Shown here: positions 52,661-61,223 of the stretch, in pieces
Layout: every line of letters starts with the position of its first letter
How positions within the stretch are numbered: the first letter of the stretch is position 1
NCBI RefSeq assembly: GCF_029893365.1
Contig: NZ_JARXUZ010000001.1
Coordinates: 1,984,001 to 2,048,000, forward strand
Source: Cryobacterium sp. CG_9.6
GTDB lineage: Bacteria; Actinomycetota; Actinomycetes; Actinomycetales; Microbacteriaceae
Length of the DNA: 64,000 bases
Direction: 5' to 3'
Notes under the pieces: generated by a model
The model's database searches: none
Told to the model about the DNA's origin: nothing
What the model saw: only the letters and a program-made list of their open reading frames with translations
Position numbers and translations under genes: made by a program

Positions 52661-52855
52661 TTACTTCTGCAAATGAGCGCTCATTGTTCGCTTCCGACGC
52701 AGCACAACGACAATCGCTCCCACGATGACGAGCAGGCCACCGCCCGCGCCCAGTAGGCCAAGCGGCACGCTCGTCGACACATACGCACCACTTGCGACCA
52801 CGAATGCGACGTCGATCAAGGCCAGGACACCCTGGACGACTAATGTTGCCCGCAT
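52661..52855 (-). CDS. 64-residue two-helix membrane protein
   Basis: A small protein, MRATLVVQGVLALIDVAFVV then ASGAYVSTSVPLGLLGAGGG then LLVIVGAIVVVLRRKRTMSA, with two hydrophobic helices and a basic tail. The ATG at 52855 follows GGAGCCAGCTC, a good ribosome site. Lying next to the IS5 element it appears intact. No family is recognised. Confidence 0.6.
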   Translation of the reverse strand: MRATLVVQGVLALIDVAFVVASGAYVSTSVPLGLLGAGGGLLVIVGAIVVVLRRKRTMSAHLQK

Positions 52856-53075
52856 GAGCTGGCTCCTGAATCGCGCGGTTGAGGTTCACATGCGTGACAG
52901 CCCCGCACAGGATCATGCCGCCGGGCAGCGATTCCCCGCAGACGTTCCCCGAGTGCGTCAATTACACGCGTCGACCAATGGGCCGTCCAGCCAGCGTTCC
53001 GCGTCCTTCTGCGACCGGAGCCGCACGACGCTGGGAAGTCAGGCGCCGTGCAGGAATCCTCGGGGATGCCTGAAA

Positions 53076-53483
53076 TTAGGAGACGAGGGTGGCCTCCATC
53101 TCGTCTACCAGCCGGCATGCGTATTTTAGGAGCTCGCCTGCCCTGGCCTCGGTGATGTGGCTCGTCCCATAGGAGGTGAGCGTCTTTGCTTCCAAGAGTC
53201 GACCCAGGTCCCGTGACGCGGTTCTCTTTTCGGGGAGCGCTTGGGTGAGGAGTGCGATGACCTGTTTGTGATCCTGACCGCTGGAGCGGTATCCGAGCTT
53301 GGAGCCGCAAATAGCATCGGCCGCGGCGATGCCGGCGTTGACGGCATTCAGCCCAGTCATATTGTTCGACGCCATCGGTCCCCCGGGCTCAAATCGAGCT
53401 TGAGGAGTCAGAAGAGAATCGCGGGCGTGTTCGGCACGGATTCGCACCTCCGCCGCCGTCATCTGCTTGATCCGCATATTCAC
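53076..53483 (-). CDS. HEPN-domain protein, partner of MNT nucleotidyltransferase
   Basis: A 135-residue all-helical protein of the HEPN type found beside minimal nucleotidyltransferases. The RTASRDLGRLLEAKTLTSYG and ITEARAGELLKYACRLVDEM helices fit, but the ribonuclease motif RX4-6H is not evident. Its ATG at 53483 overlaps the TGA of the nucleotidyltransferase gene (53480-53483). Pairs like this act as toxin-antitoxin modules, where the MNT protein AMPylates the HEPN toxin. Confidence 0.7.
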   Translation of the reverse strand: MNMRIKQMTAAEVRIRAEHARDSLLTPQARFEPGGPMASNNMTGLNAVNAGIAAADAICGSKLGYRSSGQDHKQVIALLTQALPEKRTASRDLGRLLEAKTLTSYGTSHITEARAGELLKYACRLVDEMEATLVS

Positions 53484-54094
53484 GGTGCCTTTCTCATTCC
53501 CAGCATGCTGTTCCCAAAGACAACGATCCCCTCCGAAGCCAAGCTCCCGACGATCGGGTCTCCGTCGTCCTTCTGCCTAGTCAGAGACGATTCGGTTAGG
53601 TCATAGATCTGGGCCTCATTGCCAGTCCACAGTTGCACGTTGTCTCGGAGCCCAGTGACAAATTCGTCCCGGTCATCGAGTGCGACCTCATCGGAAAAGA
53701 CGACGAGCAGGTCGACGTCGCTCATCTTGGTGGAGTCACCTCGTGCCACGGATCCGTAGAGAACAACCGTGACACCCTCAGGTGCGCTCGAGTCGGCGAA
53801 TGCTGCAACACGCCTGTTCAGCTCCTGGCGCGCGTTCATCGCGATCTCAACAGCTGGCCAGAGTAGGTGCGACCTGTTGGCAGAGTACATAGTCGCATGG
53901 GGCGCTGGAACCGAAATAACCAGACCGATGTCGAGGAGCCGGAGAAGAGACAATCGCACGTTAGCGGGCGTCCCAGTCCCCGCAAGACGGGCGATCTGTC
54001 GACCAGTGAGCTCGGCGCCGGCCTTGGCGACGACGCGGAGCGTCACGGCGTCTAGGCCAGTCATAAACGAGGCGAGTGGAGCAGATAAGTCCAC
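53480..54094 (-). CDS. nucleotidyltransferase domain protein with N-terminal winged helix
   Basis: A 204-residue protein. Residues about 20-85 form a winged helix (ELTGRQIARLAGTGTPANVR, SLLRLLDIGLVISV); residues about 105-165 form a pol-beta-like nucleotidyltransferase with LYGSVARGDSTKMSDVDLLV, carrying the GSxxxG and the DxD metal pair. It starts with a GTG at 54094; an ATG at 54064 is possible. It is the first gene of a two-gene unit with a HEPN-like protein. The DNA-binding domain suggests autoregulation. Confidence 0.83.
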   Translation of the reverse strand: MDLSAPLASFMTGLDAVTLRVVAKAGAELTGRQIARLAGTGTPANVRLSLLRLLDIGLVISVPAPHATMYSANRSHLLWPAVEIAMNARQELNRRVAAFADSSAPEGVTVVLYGSVARGDSTKMSDVDLLVVFSDEVALDDRDEFVTGLRDNVQLWTGNEAQIYDLTESSLTRQKDDGDPIVGSLASEGIVVFGNSMLGMRKAP

Positions 54095-54656
54095 GGAAGA
54101 CCTACTTCGCTAGGTTATATTGCAAGACGATTCGCTTGTATTGTCCAGAGACACACATGTATTGCACCGCAATGCAATCATCTGAGGATCCTGCCACCAC
54201 CCCGGGCGATGTTCCCGCAAGCTGCCGGGTTCGGTTTATGGCCACGTGGCTCCGGAAGTTTCGCAGGCCGACGAGAGCCGGCTCGAAAAGTGTGCGTTAG
54301 ACGTTCCGCTCGCGGATTCCCACCCAGGCACCGTTTCGAGGCGTACTTCAAGGTCAGCAGAAGCGATATAGATACGGCAGCGGGGAGCTCCACTCCAGCG
54401 GATGTCGTTGGCCAAGACATCCGCCTTGACCACTCACCGGTCCGCAGATCGCAGGGACGCGAACGTACTGGCGATTTGATTCGTCAGTGTGGTCATAGGT
54501 GTCGCGCACAAATGGCTGGATACTCCGATTCAGCGAATGGGATCCGCGACGAGGTGCGAGAACCGTGGCCCACCCCTCTTCCGATGATAAAAGGGCGGGC
54601 TGCCACCGCAACGATCTGACGCCTTATGTGCCGAGGGTTGCTGCAGGATTCCGTAA
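54095..54656. other. 562-base gap, no intact gene
   Basis: Frames here are short and none has a convincing start. The first 100 bases are AT-rich (ATATTGCAAGACGATTCGC, TGTATTGCACCGCAATGCAA) and probably contain the promoter of the nucleotidyltransferase/HEPN pair. A peptide-like stretch, DVVGQDIRLDHSPVR near 54400, resembles DIAGQDITSGRPPVR near 40480, so both may be traces of one lost gene or repeat. Confidence 0.4.
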
Positions 54657-55064
54657 TCAGTCGATGACGGCAGCGACAGCTTCGATCTCGACGAGCTGAT
54701 CCGTGTATCCGAGTACGGTCACTCCCATGAGCGTGCTCGGTGCATCGTGTGCACCGAAGGCCGCACGAACGACATCCCAAACGTCAACCAAGTCACTTTG
54801 CTTGGAAGAGGCCACCAGAACTCGAGTACTCACGACATCGTCCAGTTGAGCTCCTGCAGCCATTAGGGCTATCCGGAGATTCTCCATCGCTTTGCGTGCC
54901 TGCGCTGGGTAATCCCCCACTCCAGCTGTGCTGCCATCACGGTTCAAGGGGCAGGCTCCTGCCAGGAAGATTAAGCGAGCCTCCGCCGGAGCCGTTGCGG
55001 CGTAGGCATACTGCACGACATCGGAAAGTTCATGGGAGCGAATGAGGGTAACGGCAAGAGGCAT
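54657..55064 (-). CDS. RidA family protein
   Basis: A 135-residue protein of the RidA/YjgF family. The fold signature is RLIFLAGACPLNRDGSTAGV, GDYPAQARKAMENLRIALMA, and STRVLVASSKQSDLVDVWDV, where the Arg of STRVLVA is the substrate-binding arginine of active imine deaminases. It lacks the GPYSQA start of housekeeping RidA, so it belongs to a divergent subgroup. The ATG at 55064 is divergent from a hydrolase gene 52 bases away. Confidence 0.85.
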   Translation of the reverse strand: MPLAVTLIRSHELSDVVQYAYAATAPAEARLIFLAGACPLNRDGSTAGVGDYPAQARKAMENLRIALMAAGAQLDDVVSTRVLVASSKQSDLVDVWDVVRAAFGAHDAPSTLMGVTVLGYTDQLVEIEAVAAVID

Positions 55065-55116
55065 GCCCTCAGCATATTCAGGACCCAGCAGCTTGGTCCT
55101 TCACTAGTGTTACAGC

Positions 55117-55911
55117 ATGGATTGTGTAAGGAAGACGCTCGCCACCGCAGACGGCGTACTGATTTCTTATATGGTCCTCGACGGGAGGGAGCCAGCCGTC
55201 GTGATCGTCCATGGCCTGGCCGGAAGCGGACGCGAGTTTTTACCCACTGCGCGCGCGTTGAGCGGACGCAAGGTCCTTCTTATCGATCAGCGTGGCCACG
55301 GCTTCAGCACGCAGTTACCGGAGGACACGTCCCGTGCGGCCTTCGTCGACGACATCGTTCGTATCCTTGCGGTGGAAGCTCTCGGAGCAGTCGACCTCGT
55401 GGGCCATTCCATGGGTGCACACACTGTCATGCTCGTCGCGGCTGAACATCCTGATCTCGTGCGTCGGCTTGTTCTCCTCGAGGCGAACGAGGGCAGCGGG
55501 TCAAAAGAAGACCACGCTGCTTTGGGTGACTACTTTCGCTCGTGGGAGATTCCTTTCCCTAGCCGGAAGATGGCCAGCGATACCCTCGGGGACGGACCGC
55601 TGGCCCACGCGTGGGCAGCAGATCTAGACGAGCGCACGGACGGTTTCTACCCGAAGTTTGATCCGGATGTGATGGTCGCGACAATCGATGCTGTTTCCGT
55701 CCCGCGATGGAAAGAATGGGGACTAGTCACCGCCCCAACACTCGTCGTGTACGCCGATCACGGCATGTTCACCGAAGAGCAGAAGGCAACGTTCATCCAT
55801 CACGGTGCAAACGTCTGGCGAGTGGACCTCACCAGCGCATCGCACGACGCGCACCTCGACGCTTTCGATCAGTGGATTGCGAGCCTGAACCGTTTCATCA
55901 GCGTTGACTGA
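55117..55911 (+). CDS. alpha/beta hydrolase
   Basis: A 264-residue hydrolase. The oxyanion strand is VVIVHGLAGSGREF, the nucleophile elbow is LVGHSMGAHTVML (Ser near residue 107), the acid is probably Asp in LVVYADHGMF, and the catalytic His is in TSASHDAHLDAFDQW. No signal peptide is present. The substrate is unknown; relatives include esterases and haloperoxidases. It is divergent from the RidA gene. Confidence 0.9.
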   Translation: MDCVRKTLATADGVLISYMVLDGREPAVVIVHGLAGSGREFLPTARALSGRKVLLIDQRGHGFSTQLPEDTSRAAFVDDIVRILAVEALGAVDLVGHSMGAHTVMLVAAEHPDLVRRLVLLEANEGSGSKEDHAALGDYFRSWEIPFPSRKMASDTLGDGPLAHAWAADLDERTDGFYPKFDPDVMVATIDAVSVPRWKEWGLVTAPTLVVYADHGMFTEEQKATFIHHGANVWRVDLTSASHDAHLDAFDQWIASLNRFISVD

Positions 55912-56210
55912 CGGGCAGGTGAGCACTCACCTGCGCAGAAGGTAACGGGCGAGGCGAGCAACGACTTTCTTGTGAAATTCTCATCGACGCGCCACTCGTC
56001 ACATAACCCCACCGCCTCGCATTTCATATGTTCACCGTCACTGAGCATCCGAAGTTCGCAGTTGAACTGCACAGACCACCGCGTGGTGCACCTCGGCGTC
56101 GAGGCGGCACCTCCTTACTCATTAAATCCTGTGTACCTAGTCGTGGTTGACGGAGCACGCCAAGAGGAGGCCCCAGGAGGTGATTTGGTACCCCCGCCTG
56201 GAACGTTGAC

Positions 56211-56254
56211 TTGCTCTGCAGTGCAGAGTAAGTTGCTCTGTAACGCAGAGTAAG
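56211..56254 (+). promoter_or_regulatory. two tandem 22-bp operator repeats
   Basis: TTGCTCTGCAGTGCAGAGTAAG at 56211 to 56232 is followed immediately by a variant with TTGCTCTGTAACGCAGAGTAAG-type sequence at 56233 to 56254. Each repeat contains an internal inverted repeat, CTCTG and CAGAG. The array ends 19 bases before the membrane-protein ATG, so bound protein would cover the promoter. The obvious candidate binder is the winged-helix regulator encoded two genes down. Confidence 0.75.
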
Positions 56255-56273
56255 TTCTGGATTGGAGCTCAGC

Positions 56274-56849
56274 ATGACAACACTTGAAGCATTAGAAACG
56301 AAAGTGCGCGCGACTCGACGGGTGTCTTCGATTCCGCTCATCGTCAGTGGCGTCGGGACAATCGTCGCAGCATCCGCTTCCCTGCTGGGAGACCTCGATT
56401 TTGCCCTGGGCTTCGTGATCGCCCCCGGCACCGCGTTCGTTCTCTGGGCCGTGATGAAGGCGACCGCAACGCGCGCGGGTCTGGGAATGGGGCGCGAACG
56501 TTACGGTTTGATCGCCCTGATAATCGCGGCCGCCTCGCTCCTTCCCGTGATTTCATGGCTTCTTGGGCCAGCATTTCTCATTGGGATCCTCCTCCTTACC
56601 GTCGGTTGGCGAGCGGAAGACCGGCGGCAGTGGGGTAGCGGTTTACTGGTCGCAGCGGCCTCCCCTCTGCTGGGATATTCCTTCATCCAGAATCAGGTCT
56701 ACGTCCTTGAGCGCGCCGTTACTGGATGGTATTGGTTTACGGATATGACCGTCGATCACGTCGTCCTCGCGGTCATAGGCCTCGCCCTTGCAGCGTTGGG
56801 GATTCGTGAAGCTCGCCGCGAAAACGCGCTTCTTCGGCAGCGCTCCTAG
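56274..56849 (+). CDS. integral membrane protein, first gene of a regulator operon
   Basis: A 191-residue membrane protein with about five hydrophobic segments, such as SSIPLIVSGVGTIVAASASL, GFVIAPGTAFVLWAVM and GLIALIIAAASLLPVISWLL. No known family is recognised. It is preceded by two 22-bp operator repeats and followed by a winged-helix regulator whose GTG overlaps its TAG. The arrangement resembles self-regulated membrane-protein/regulator units of Gram-positive bacteria. Confidence 0.8.
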   Translation: MTTLEALETKVRATRRVSSIPLIVSGVGTIVAASASLLGDLDFALGFVIAPGTAFVLWAVMKATATRAGLGMGRERYGLIALIIAAASLLPVISWLLGPAFLIGILLLTVGWRAEDRRQWGSGLLVAAASPLLGYSFIQNQVYVLERAVTGWYWFTDMTVDHVVLAVIGLALAALGIREARRENALLRQRS

Positions 56850-57169
56850 TGAGCCCACCCAACGAGGACAATCCCTTTGACCTCAACGAGACAATTCATC
56901 AGCGATCACGGCTTGGGATCATGACTGTGCTAAGCGAGGCGGGAGAGGCTGACTTCACATTCCTCAAAGACAGCCTCGACCTCACCGACGGCAACCTCGG
57001 CCGGCATCTCGAAGTCCTTGCCAGAGCCGGTTTTATCTCAACTCGGCGCGGGTACGACGGACGACGAAGCCGCAGCTGGGTGCGACTGACCACTCAAGGA
57101 TCCACCGCTCTCCAGATTGAGATCAACGCACTCCGAACAATTATCAATCGAGCGGATGAGACGAGTTGA
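56849..57169 (+). CDS. winged-helix transcriptional regulator (ArsR/MarR-like)
   Basis: A 106-residue DNA-binding protein. The helix-turn-helix is LGIMTVLSEAGEADFTFLKD then SLDLTDGNLGRHLEVLARAG and the wing is FISTRRGYDGRRSRSWVRLT, matching the one-domain winged-helix regulators of the PF13601 type. The start is a GTG overlapping the TAG of the membrane-protein gene (TAGTG). It probably binds the tandem repeats at 56211-56254. Confidence 0.88.
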   Translation: MSPPNEDNPFDLNETIHQRSRLGIMTVLSEAGEADFTFLKDSLDLTDGNLGRHLEVLARAGFISTRRGYDGRRSRSWVRLTTQGSTALQIEINALRTIINRADETS

Positions 57170-57284
57170 GCACTTTCCAGCCCTCCTGCTCAACGACCAA
57201 TCGCTATCGGCTCCGGCCGCCACTGAGAGCAGGAACCCGAGCGTTGTGAACCGCGTTTCAAACGTCTGAGATCTTGCGGCCCGA

Positions 57285-58409
57285 TTACTTCAGAGTGGAG
57301 GCCACATAACCGGCAAGCTCAAGGACCTTGCCCGGATCAGGAGCGCTGACCGGGTTTTGCCCGTCGATGAACGTGCCCAGCCTCACCCAGGCGTCACCGA
57401 CGACGAAGTCGACCGAACACGCCGAGATCGCGCCGACAGGGCACACAAGGTAGGACTGCTCAGTCACGCCGGCAACACTGACCGCTTCGTGGTTGTCCCA
57501 CACGCCGCGCTCTACCTCAGCCGCACTCAGCGCCCACGCTCCGTGGGGCAGCATTTCCAGGTTGGCCAGCATCGCGTCAGAACCCGACGGCCCCACCATG
57601 CACCGCGTCACGCCAGCGAGCGTCGCCGCTCCGGTCATGACGCTCCAACCGCCGCCGTTATAGATGGAATACCCGGGCAGTTCGGCCGCCTCGAACACGG
57701 ACTGCACCGTCTCAGCGGGAAGAATGACGTCACAATCGGTGCGCGCATCGATCGCAGCCGTCGGGGCCACGTTATTTGCGGCCACGGACATCCGTGAGGT
57801 TATCGCCGTCAGGACCGGCGCGACGATGGCCGTGACGTCGGCGTCTGCGGCCGGTTCGGCGACGGCCACACCGTCGACGAACACATCGATCCACGCGTCA
57901 CCCACAACAATGTTGGACGTGCAGAGGCGGATGCTCCCCACACACCTCGTACTAGAGGTGTCTCCGAAGGCCGGAGAGTCGTCGAGCGGATCATCCCCCG
58001 TATGCCGTTCTAGCTGCGCAGCGTTGGCATCCGGAAGCACCTGCACGGTCAGTTCCTGATACGCCCGATTGGCAACACCGCCAACGGGCACGTCATCATT
58101 TCCCCACGTACAACTCACACCGCCCGTATTCTGCACGGCGTACTTCACCGGAGACAGCGACGGCAACCAATTCGTCCGTGGCTGATAGTTGGTGGGACCA
58201 AAAACTGCCTCGAGTTCGCCGGCTGTGACCAGGTCGGCGCACACCACGTCAAACCGCGATGCCGGCGCCGACGAGAGTTCCGCCGTTGGTGAGGCAGGCG
58301 ATGGGGCGACGGAATTCGACGGTGGCGGTGACGGAGCGACGCATCCCGTCAACGCAAGAAGTAGAACGACCCCTGAGACCACAAATGGAACAACACTGTT
58401 TTTCCCCAT
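57285..58409 (-). CDS. secreted lipoprotein of unknown function
   Basis: A 374-residue lipoprotein. The signal peptide SVVPFVVSGVVLLLALTG ends in the lipobox LTGC at residue 23, followed by a Pro/Ser/Ala-rich linker of about 30 residues. The rest looks like two related halves, each with conserved cysteines (VVCADLVTAGELEAVFG and TDCDVILPAETVQSVFE) and each ending with a VVGDAW segment, so an internal duplication is likely. It is exposed on the outer face of the membrane. Function unknown. Confidence 0.85.
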   Translation of the reverse strand: MGKNSVVPFVVSGVVLLLALTGCVAPSPPPSNSVAPSPASPTAELSSAPASRFDVVCADLVTAGELEAVFGPTNYQPRTNWLPSLSPVKYAVQNTGGVSCTWGNDDVPVGGVANRAYQELTVQVLPDANAAQLERHTGDDPLDDSPAFGDTSSTRCVGSIRLCTSNIVVGDAWIDVFVDGVAVAEPAADADVTAIVAPVLTAITSRMSVAANNVAPTAAIDARTDCDVILPAETVQSVFEAAELPGYSIYNGGGWSVMTGAATLAGVTRCMVGPSGSDAMLANLEMLPHGAWALSAAEVERGVWDNHEAVSVAGVTEQSYLVCPVGAISACSVDFVVGDAWVRLGTFIDGQNPVSAPDPGKVLELAGYVASTLK

Positions 58410-58710
58410 GGGTGCAACGTATCAACACAGGGGGTCTCCCTGCGAATGACTGGTGGCGATAGTTCTGCCAGTTGTTACCGAAAAGCCTGCCTGCCACTTG
58501 AAGAGTCGGCGCGCGGCGCGACATCTGCTTGCCTTCTCAAAACCGATCTGAGTCGTCACCGATGAGTTCTTCTCGCGGCCGACGTCTTATGAGCTCCGCC
58601 GCTGCGGCCGCTACGGGGAACGTCTGGGAACCAACCGGTCAGCAAGGAAGGAGGAATTTATTATCGGGCAGTTAGCTGACCCCGTTTCATCGCCTCGTCT
58701 GCGACGGCGG
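58410..58710. other. 301-base gap, no gene recognised
   Basis: Upstream region of the lipoprotein gene. I see no credible coding frame; the short frames lack ribosome sites. The region presumably contains the lipoprotein promoter. No hairpin or repeat stands out. Confidence 0.35.
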
Positions 58711-59052
58711 TCAGGTTTTCGCCGCACGCACCAAAGCAGATGTCCGCACAGCGACGGCGGCAAGCAACGCCGTCAGGCTGGCAGTCGCCAGCCCGGTCAC
58801 GAACCATCCTGGTGAGACGGCCAAGCGCTCACCGGACGAATTTTCGTAACGACATTCCAGCCCCAGAGGCCACAACTGGAAATTCCCGGTGGCTCCTCGT
58901 TCACGTACGGCACCGTTGGGCAAAATCTGTGCCATGACACATTGGTAATCCGGACTGCGCGCCGCATACACAGCCGCCACGACAGGGAGCCCACATACAG
59001 CGGCGAGCGCGAGGAGAACGATCGCCAGCCGACTGCTCAGGATCGGGCTCAT
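58711..59052 (-). CDS. small two-helix membrane protein
   Basis: A 113-residue protein counted from the ATG at 59052. Helix 1 is LSSRLAIVLLALAAVCGLPV and helix 2 is LATASLTALLAAVAVRTSAL; the loop between them (about 50 residues, with one Cys in DYQCVMAQ and one in LECRYENSS) would be outside and could form a disulfide. The frame extends further upstream but the first helix fits this start. No family recognised. Confidence 0.65.
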   Translation of the reverse strand: MSPILSSRLAIVLLALAAVCGLPVVAAVYAARSPDYQCVMAQILPNGAVRERGATGNFQLWPLGLECRYENSSGERLAVSPGWFVTGLATASLTALLAAVAVRTSALVRAAKT

Positions 59053-59155
59053 AGTCCGATCCAACCACATTGCCAGGATCAGCCGGTGAGCGCAGCGATG
59101 TCTCCGCCGTAGGTGCCACATTGAAGGATCAGCTTGCTGCACACCGCCCACCGTT

Positions 59156-59428
59156 TCACGATGCGCCCGAGTACATCAAATCCGCTCGATCACGAGGAGC
59201 AAAGTTTGCGGTGAAATCTCGCTCATTGGGTATCCATACATCTCGCCAAAGCGCGCCATGAGTTCTGCCGAGCAGCGCGTCTCTGGGCATGCCTTGCTGA
59301 GCTAACGCTGCCAGACCGACGTCGCACCATATCGTTGTGTCGATGGCGCAGAGCGCTTCGGGGTGAAAGAGACCGAGCAGGTCCACGATTAATATCTCCG
59401 CGGCGGGGGTTGGTTCCGCGTCTCTCAA
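59156..59428 (-). CDS. hypothetical protein, uncertain
   Basis: A 90-codon frame starting with a TTG, reading AEILIVDLLGLFHPEALCAI then DTTIWCDVGLAALAQQGMPR. The composition is plausible for a soluble protein, but no ribosome site is visible and no family is recognised. It may be a remnant. Confidence 0.3.
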   Translation of the reverse strand: MRDAEPTPAAEILIVDLLGLFHPEALCAIDTTIWCDVGLAALAQQGMPRDALLGRTHGALWRDVWIPNERDFTANFAPRDRADLMYSGAS

Positions 59429-59478
59429 CTGGAACGCGTTCGCGACGTCTCAAGAGACAACACTCACGACAGGTTCCT

Positions 59479-59994
59479 TCAGTTCAGCTCGGCCACCATC
59501 TGAATTCGGCGGCCATACTTTGTCAGGCCAAGCCGAAGTTCCGATTCGATCAGCTTCGAATGAAACGCCGTCGTAGCGTCAACTTCAATAAAACCAGCAC
59601 GGGTATAAAACGGCGCATTCCACGGAATGTCGGCATAGGTGCGGAGGGTCAACAGCCGGTAGCCTCGCCGCCTTGCCTCGTTCATGGCCGCATCGAGGAG
59701 AGCTCGGCCATAACCACGGCAACCGTATTCGGGCAACACGGACAGCTGCTCCAGGTGAACGTGGCCAGCCGCCTCGATCACGTGCACAAAGCCCACGAGC
59801 GTCGCTGAGGTGACCTCGCCCACGAGGAGATAGCCCTGACCGGATGCCCGCGAAGCCCCGGTCGGCGCAGCCTCCCAGCCTTTCGGCTCCAATCGTTCGA
59901 TGAACCGCCTGTCGGCGCGGTTTTCCATCGACTCGATGGAATCGAAATCGAGCGGCCCCGCGGGACGGATGCGTAATGGTGTGTGGGCGAGCAT
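59479..59994 (-). CDS. GNAT-family acetyltransferase
   Basis: A 171-residue N-acetyltransferase. The core is HVHLEQLSVLPEYGCRGYGR with the CRGYGRAL acetyl-CoA loop, followed by RRRGYRLLTLRTYADIPWNA and PFYTRAGF, the usual closing helix and strand. The IPWNAPFYTRAGF form resembles acetyltransferases active on small amines. It starts 12 bases after a chloramphenicol acetyltransferase-like gene, so the two are probably co-transcribed. Confidence 0.9.
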   Translation of the reverse strand: MLAHTPLRIRPAGPLDFDSIESMENRADRRFIERLEPKGWEAAPTGASRASGQGYLLVGEVTSATLVGFVHVIEAAGHVHLEQLSVLPEYGCRGYGRALLDAAMNEARRRGYRLLTLRTYADIPWNAPFYTRAGFIEVDATTAFHSKLIESELRLGLTKYGRRIQMVAELN

Positions 59995-60006
59995 CTGAAG
60001 CGCTCC

Positions 60007-60663
60007 CTACGCGGACAGCCAAGAAGGCTGGGAGAAGAGATCTTGCAACTCCTGAACGAGGCGTGCCGTGTGGAAACCATCAGCCGCCGCGTGGTGCACC
60101 TGAACAGCGAGAGGCATGAGCGTTCTCCCGTTGACTTGTTTGTACCGGCCCACGGTGAAAATCGGGAGAAGATGCTTCCAACCATCACGGATCTGCAAAC
60201 TAAAACCGGTGAATGACGTCCACGGGATGCTGGATACGTCGAAAGCATTCGGGGGCATGTCCGACTGTGGCTGGAACGCGGTGGCATTTCGGTGCGTCGC
60301 TATAACGTCTGAAGCCTGCTCGTGAAACGTGGAGAAGTCCGCGTGAAACGGAGACCAGACACTGGCGAACGTTTCACGGTCGCGGTTGAAGACCGTGAAG
60401 GCGGGATGCACCACGTCCCACGTTCCTGGCGCGGTGTCGTGGACCAGGGTCATCCGAAACTCCGGATGACGATTCACGACTGAGGCGATGGCCCAAATCT
60501 GAGCAAGATAGGTTTGCCGCGGCGACCGACGAAGTTCAGCAGTGAGCTCCGTGACGTCCAGATCGATCGTGATCGAATACGTGCATTCCACGCGTGTGAG
60601 GTAATGCTCAAAGTGCTCACGCCGGGGCCACGTATCCAGATCAATCTCTCGCGGTGAAACCAT
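60007..60663 (-). CDS. chloramphenicol acetyltransferase, type A-like
   Basis: A 218-residue acetyltransferase of the trimeric CAT family. The active-site motif HHxxxDG is VQVHHAAADGFHTARL near residue 190, with the catalytic His and structural Asp in place. The N-terminal ...REHFEHYLTRVECTYSITIDLD and the middle SSIPWTSFTGFSLQI match CATs. It could acetylate chloramphenicol or another hydroxylated compound; chromosomal CAT homologues often have no proven drug activity. It pairs with a GNAT gene downstream. Confidence 0.9.
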   Translation of the reverse strand: MVSPREIDLDTWPRREHFEHYLTRVECTYSITIDLDVTELTAELRRSPRQTYLAQIWAIASVVNRHPEFRMTLVHDTAPGTWDVVHPAFTVFNRDRETFASVWSPFHADFSTFHEQASDVIATHRNATAFQPQSDMPPNAFDVSSIPWTSFTGFSLQIRDGWKHLLPIFTVGRYKQVNGRTLMPLAVQVHHAAADGFHTARLVQELQDLFSQPSWLSA

Positions 60664-60672
60664 GCCTCGAGC

Positions 60673-60900
60673 CTACGGCCCACCGTGCCGACAAGATTTT
60701 GCGACATCGCCAGAATTCACAGCCCCGTCCACGCGGAGGAATTGCGATGTGACGTCTAGCGCTCGGGCGGCGCCAGGCAACTCCAACCCACGTATTTCGC
60801 GTTGATAGGCCTCTTTGGTCCCCTGCGTGCGGTCCACATCGAGCATCACGTCCTCCAACCACGCCGTAACGAGATCCGTGAATGGCGAACTCGCATTCAT
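60673..60900 (-). pseudogene. truncated tyrosine recombinase (integrase), N-terminal fragment
   Basis: A 75-codon frame starting at the ATG at 60900. The stretch FTDLVTAWLEDVMLDVDRTQ then GTKEAYQREIRGLELPGA is the SAM-like core-binding domain of actinobacterial phage-type integrases. The following residues do not continue the homology, and the catalytic RHRY domain is gone. Its ATG overlaps the TGA of an excisionase remnant (60897-60900), the usual xis-int arrangement. Confidence 0.75.
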
Positions 60901-61095
60901 CGAGTCGCTAGTGCCACCAGCTCATGCAGCCGCTCAAGCCAATAAGGAACATCGGAGACGCGGTAGCGGATCTCCCGTCCAACCCGAATGCCGAAGGGAC
61001 CTCGCCCATCGGTGCGCAGATCGTAAATGGCCAGTACATGCACGCCGAGATAGTCGGCGAGCTCACTTGTGGTGAGGACGGGCTCAAGTTCGAGC
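60897..61095 (-). pseudogene. excisionase-like HTH gene lacking its start
   Basis: The minus strand reads VLTTSELADYLGVHVLAIYD then LRTDGRGPFGIRVGREIRYR then VSDVPYWLERLHELVALATR, an excisionase/AlpA-like helix-turn-helix. The stop codon at 60897-60899 overlaps the integrase ATG. No initiation codon precedes VLTTSEL; the upstream sequence is instead a Microbacteriaceae-type repeat, so the 5' end has been lost. Confidence 0.65.
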
Positions 61096-61183
61096 CTCAG
61101 AAGTCGTTGTTTATCCAGAACCCGTAGGTATTCGAGGCCACCCCAGGCGACTCGAATCGGATCGTAGTGATCTCGACAAGCTC

Positions 61184-61223
61184 GATCAGCGAGGGGGCGG
61201 TGCGATCAGCGAGGGGGTGGCTC
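61184..61223 (+). repeat. two tandem 20-bp repeats
   Basis: GATCAGCGAGGGGGCGGTGC and GATCAGCGAGGGGGTGGCTC follow one another directly, next to the palindromic GATCTCGACAAGCTCGATC-like element at about 61170-61188. They lie at the junction between the excisionase remnant and the degraded tRNA duplicate and may be a chromosomal repeat element. Confidence 0.55.
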
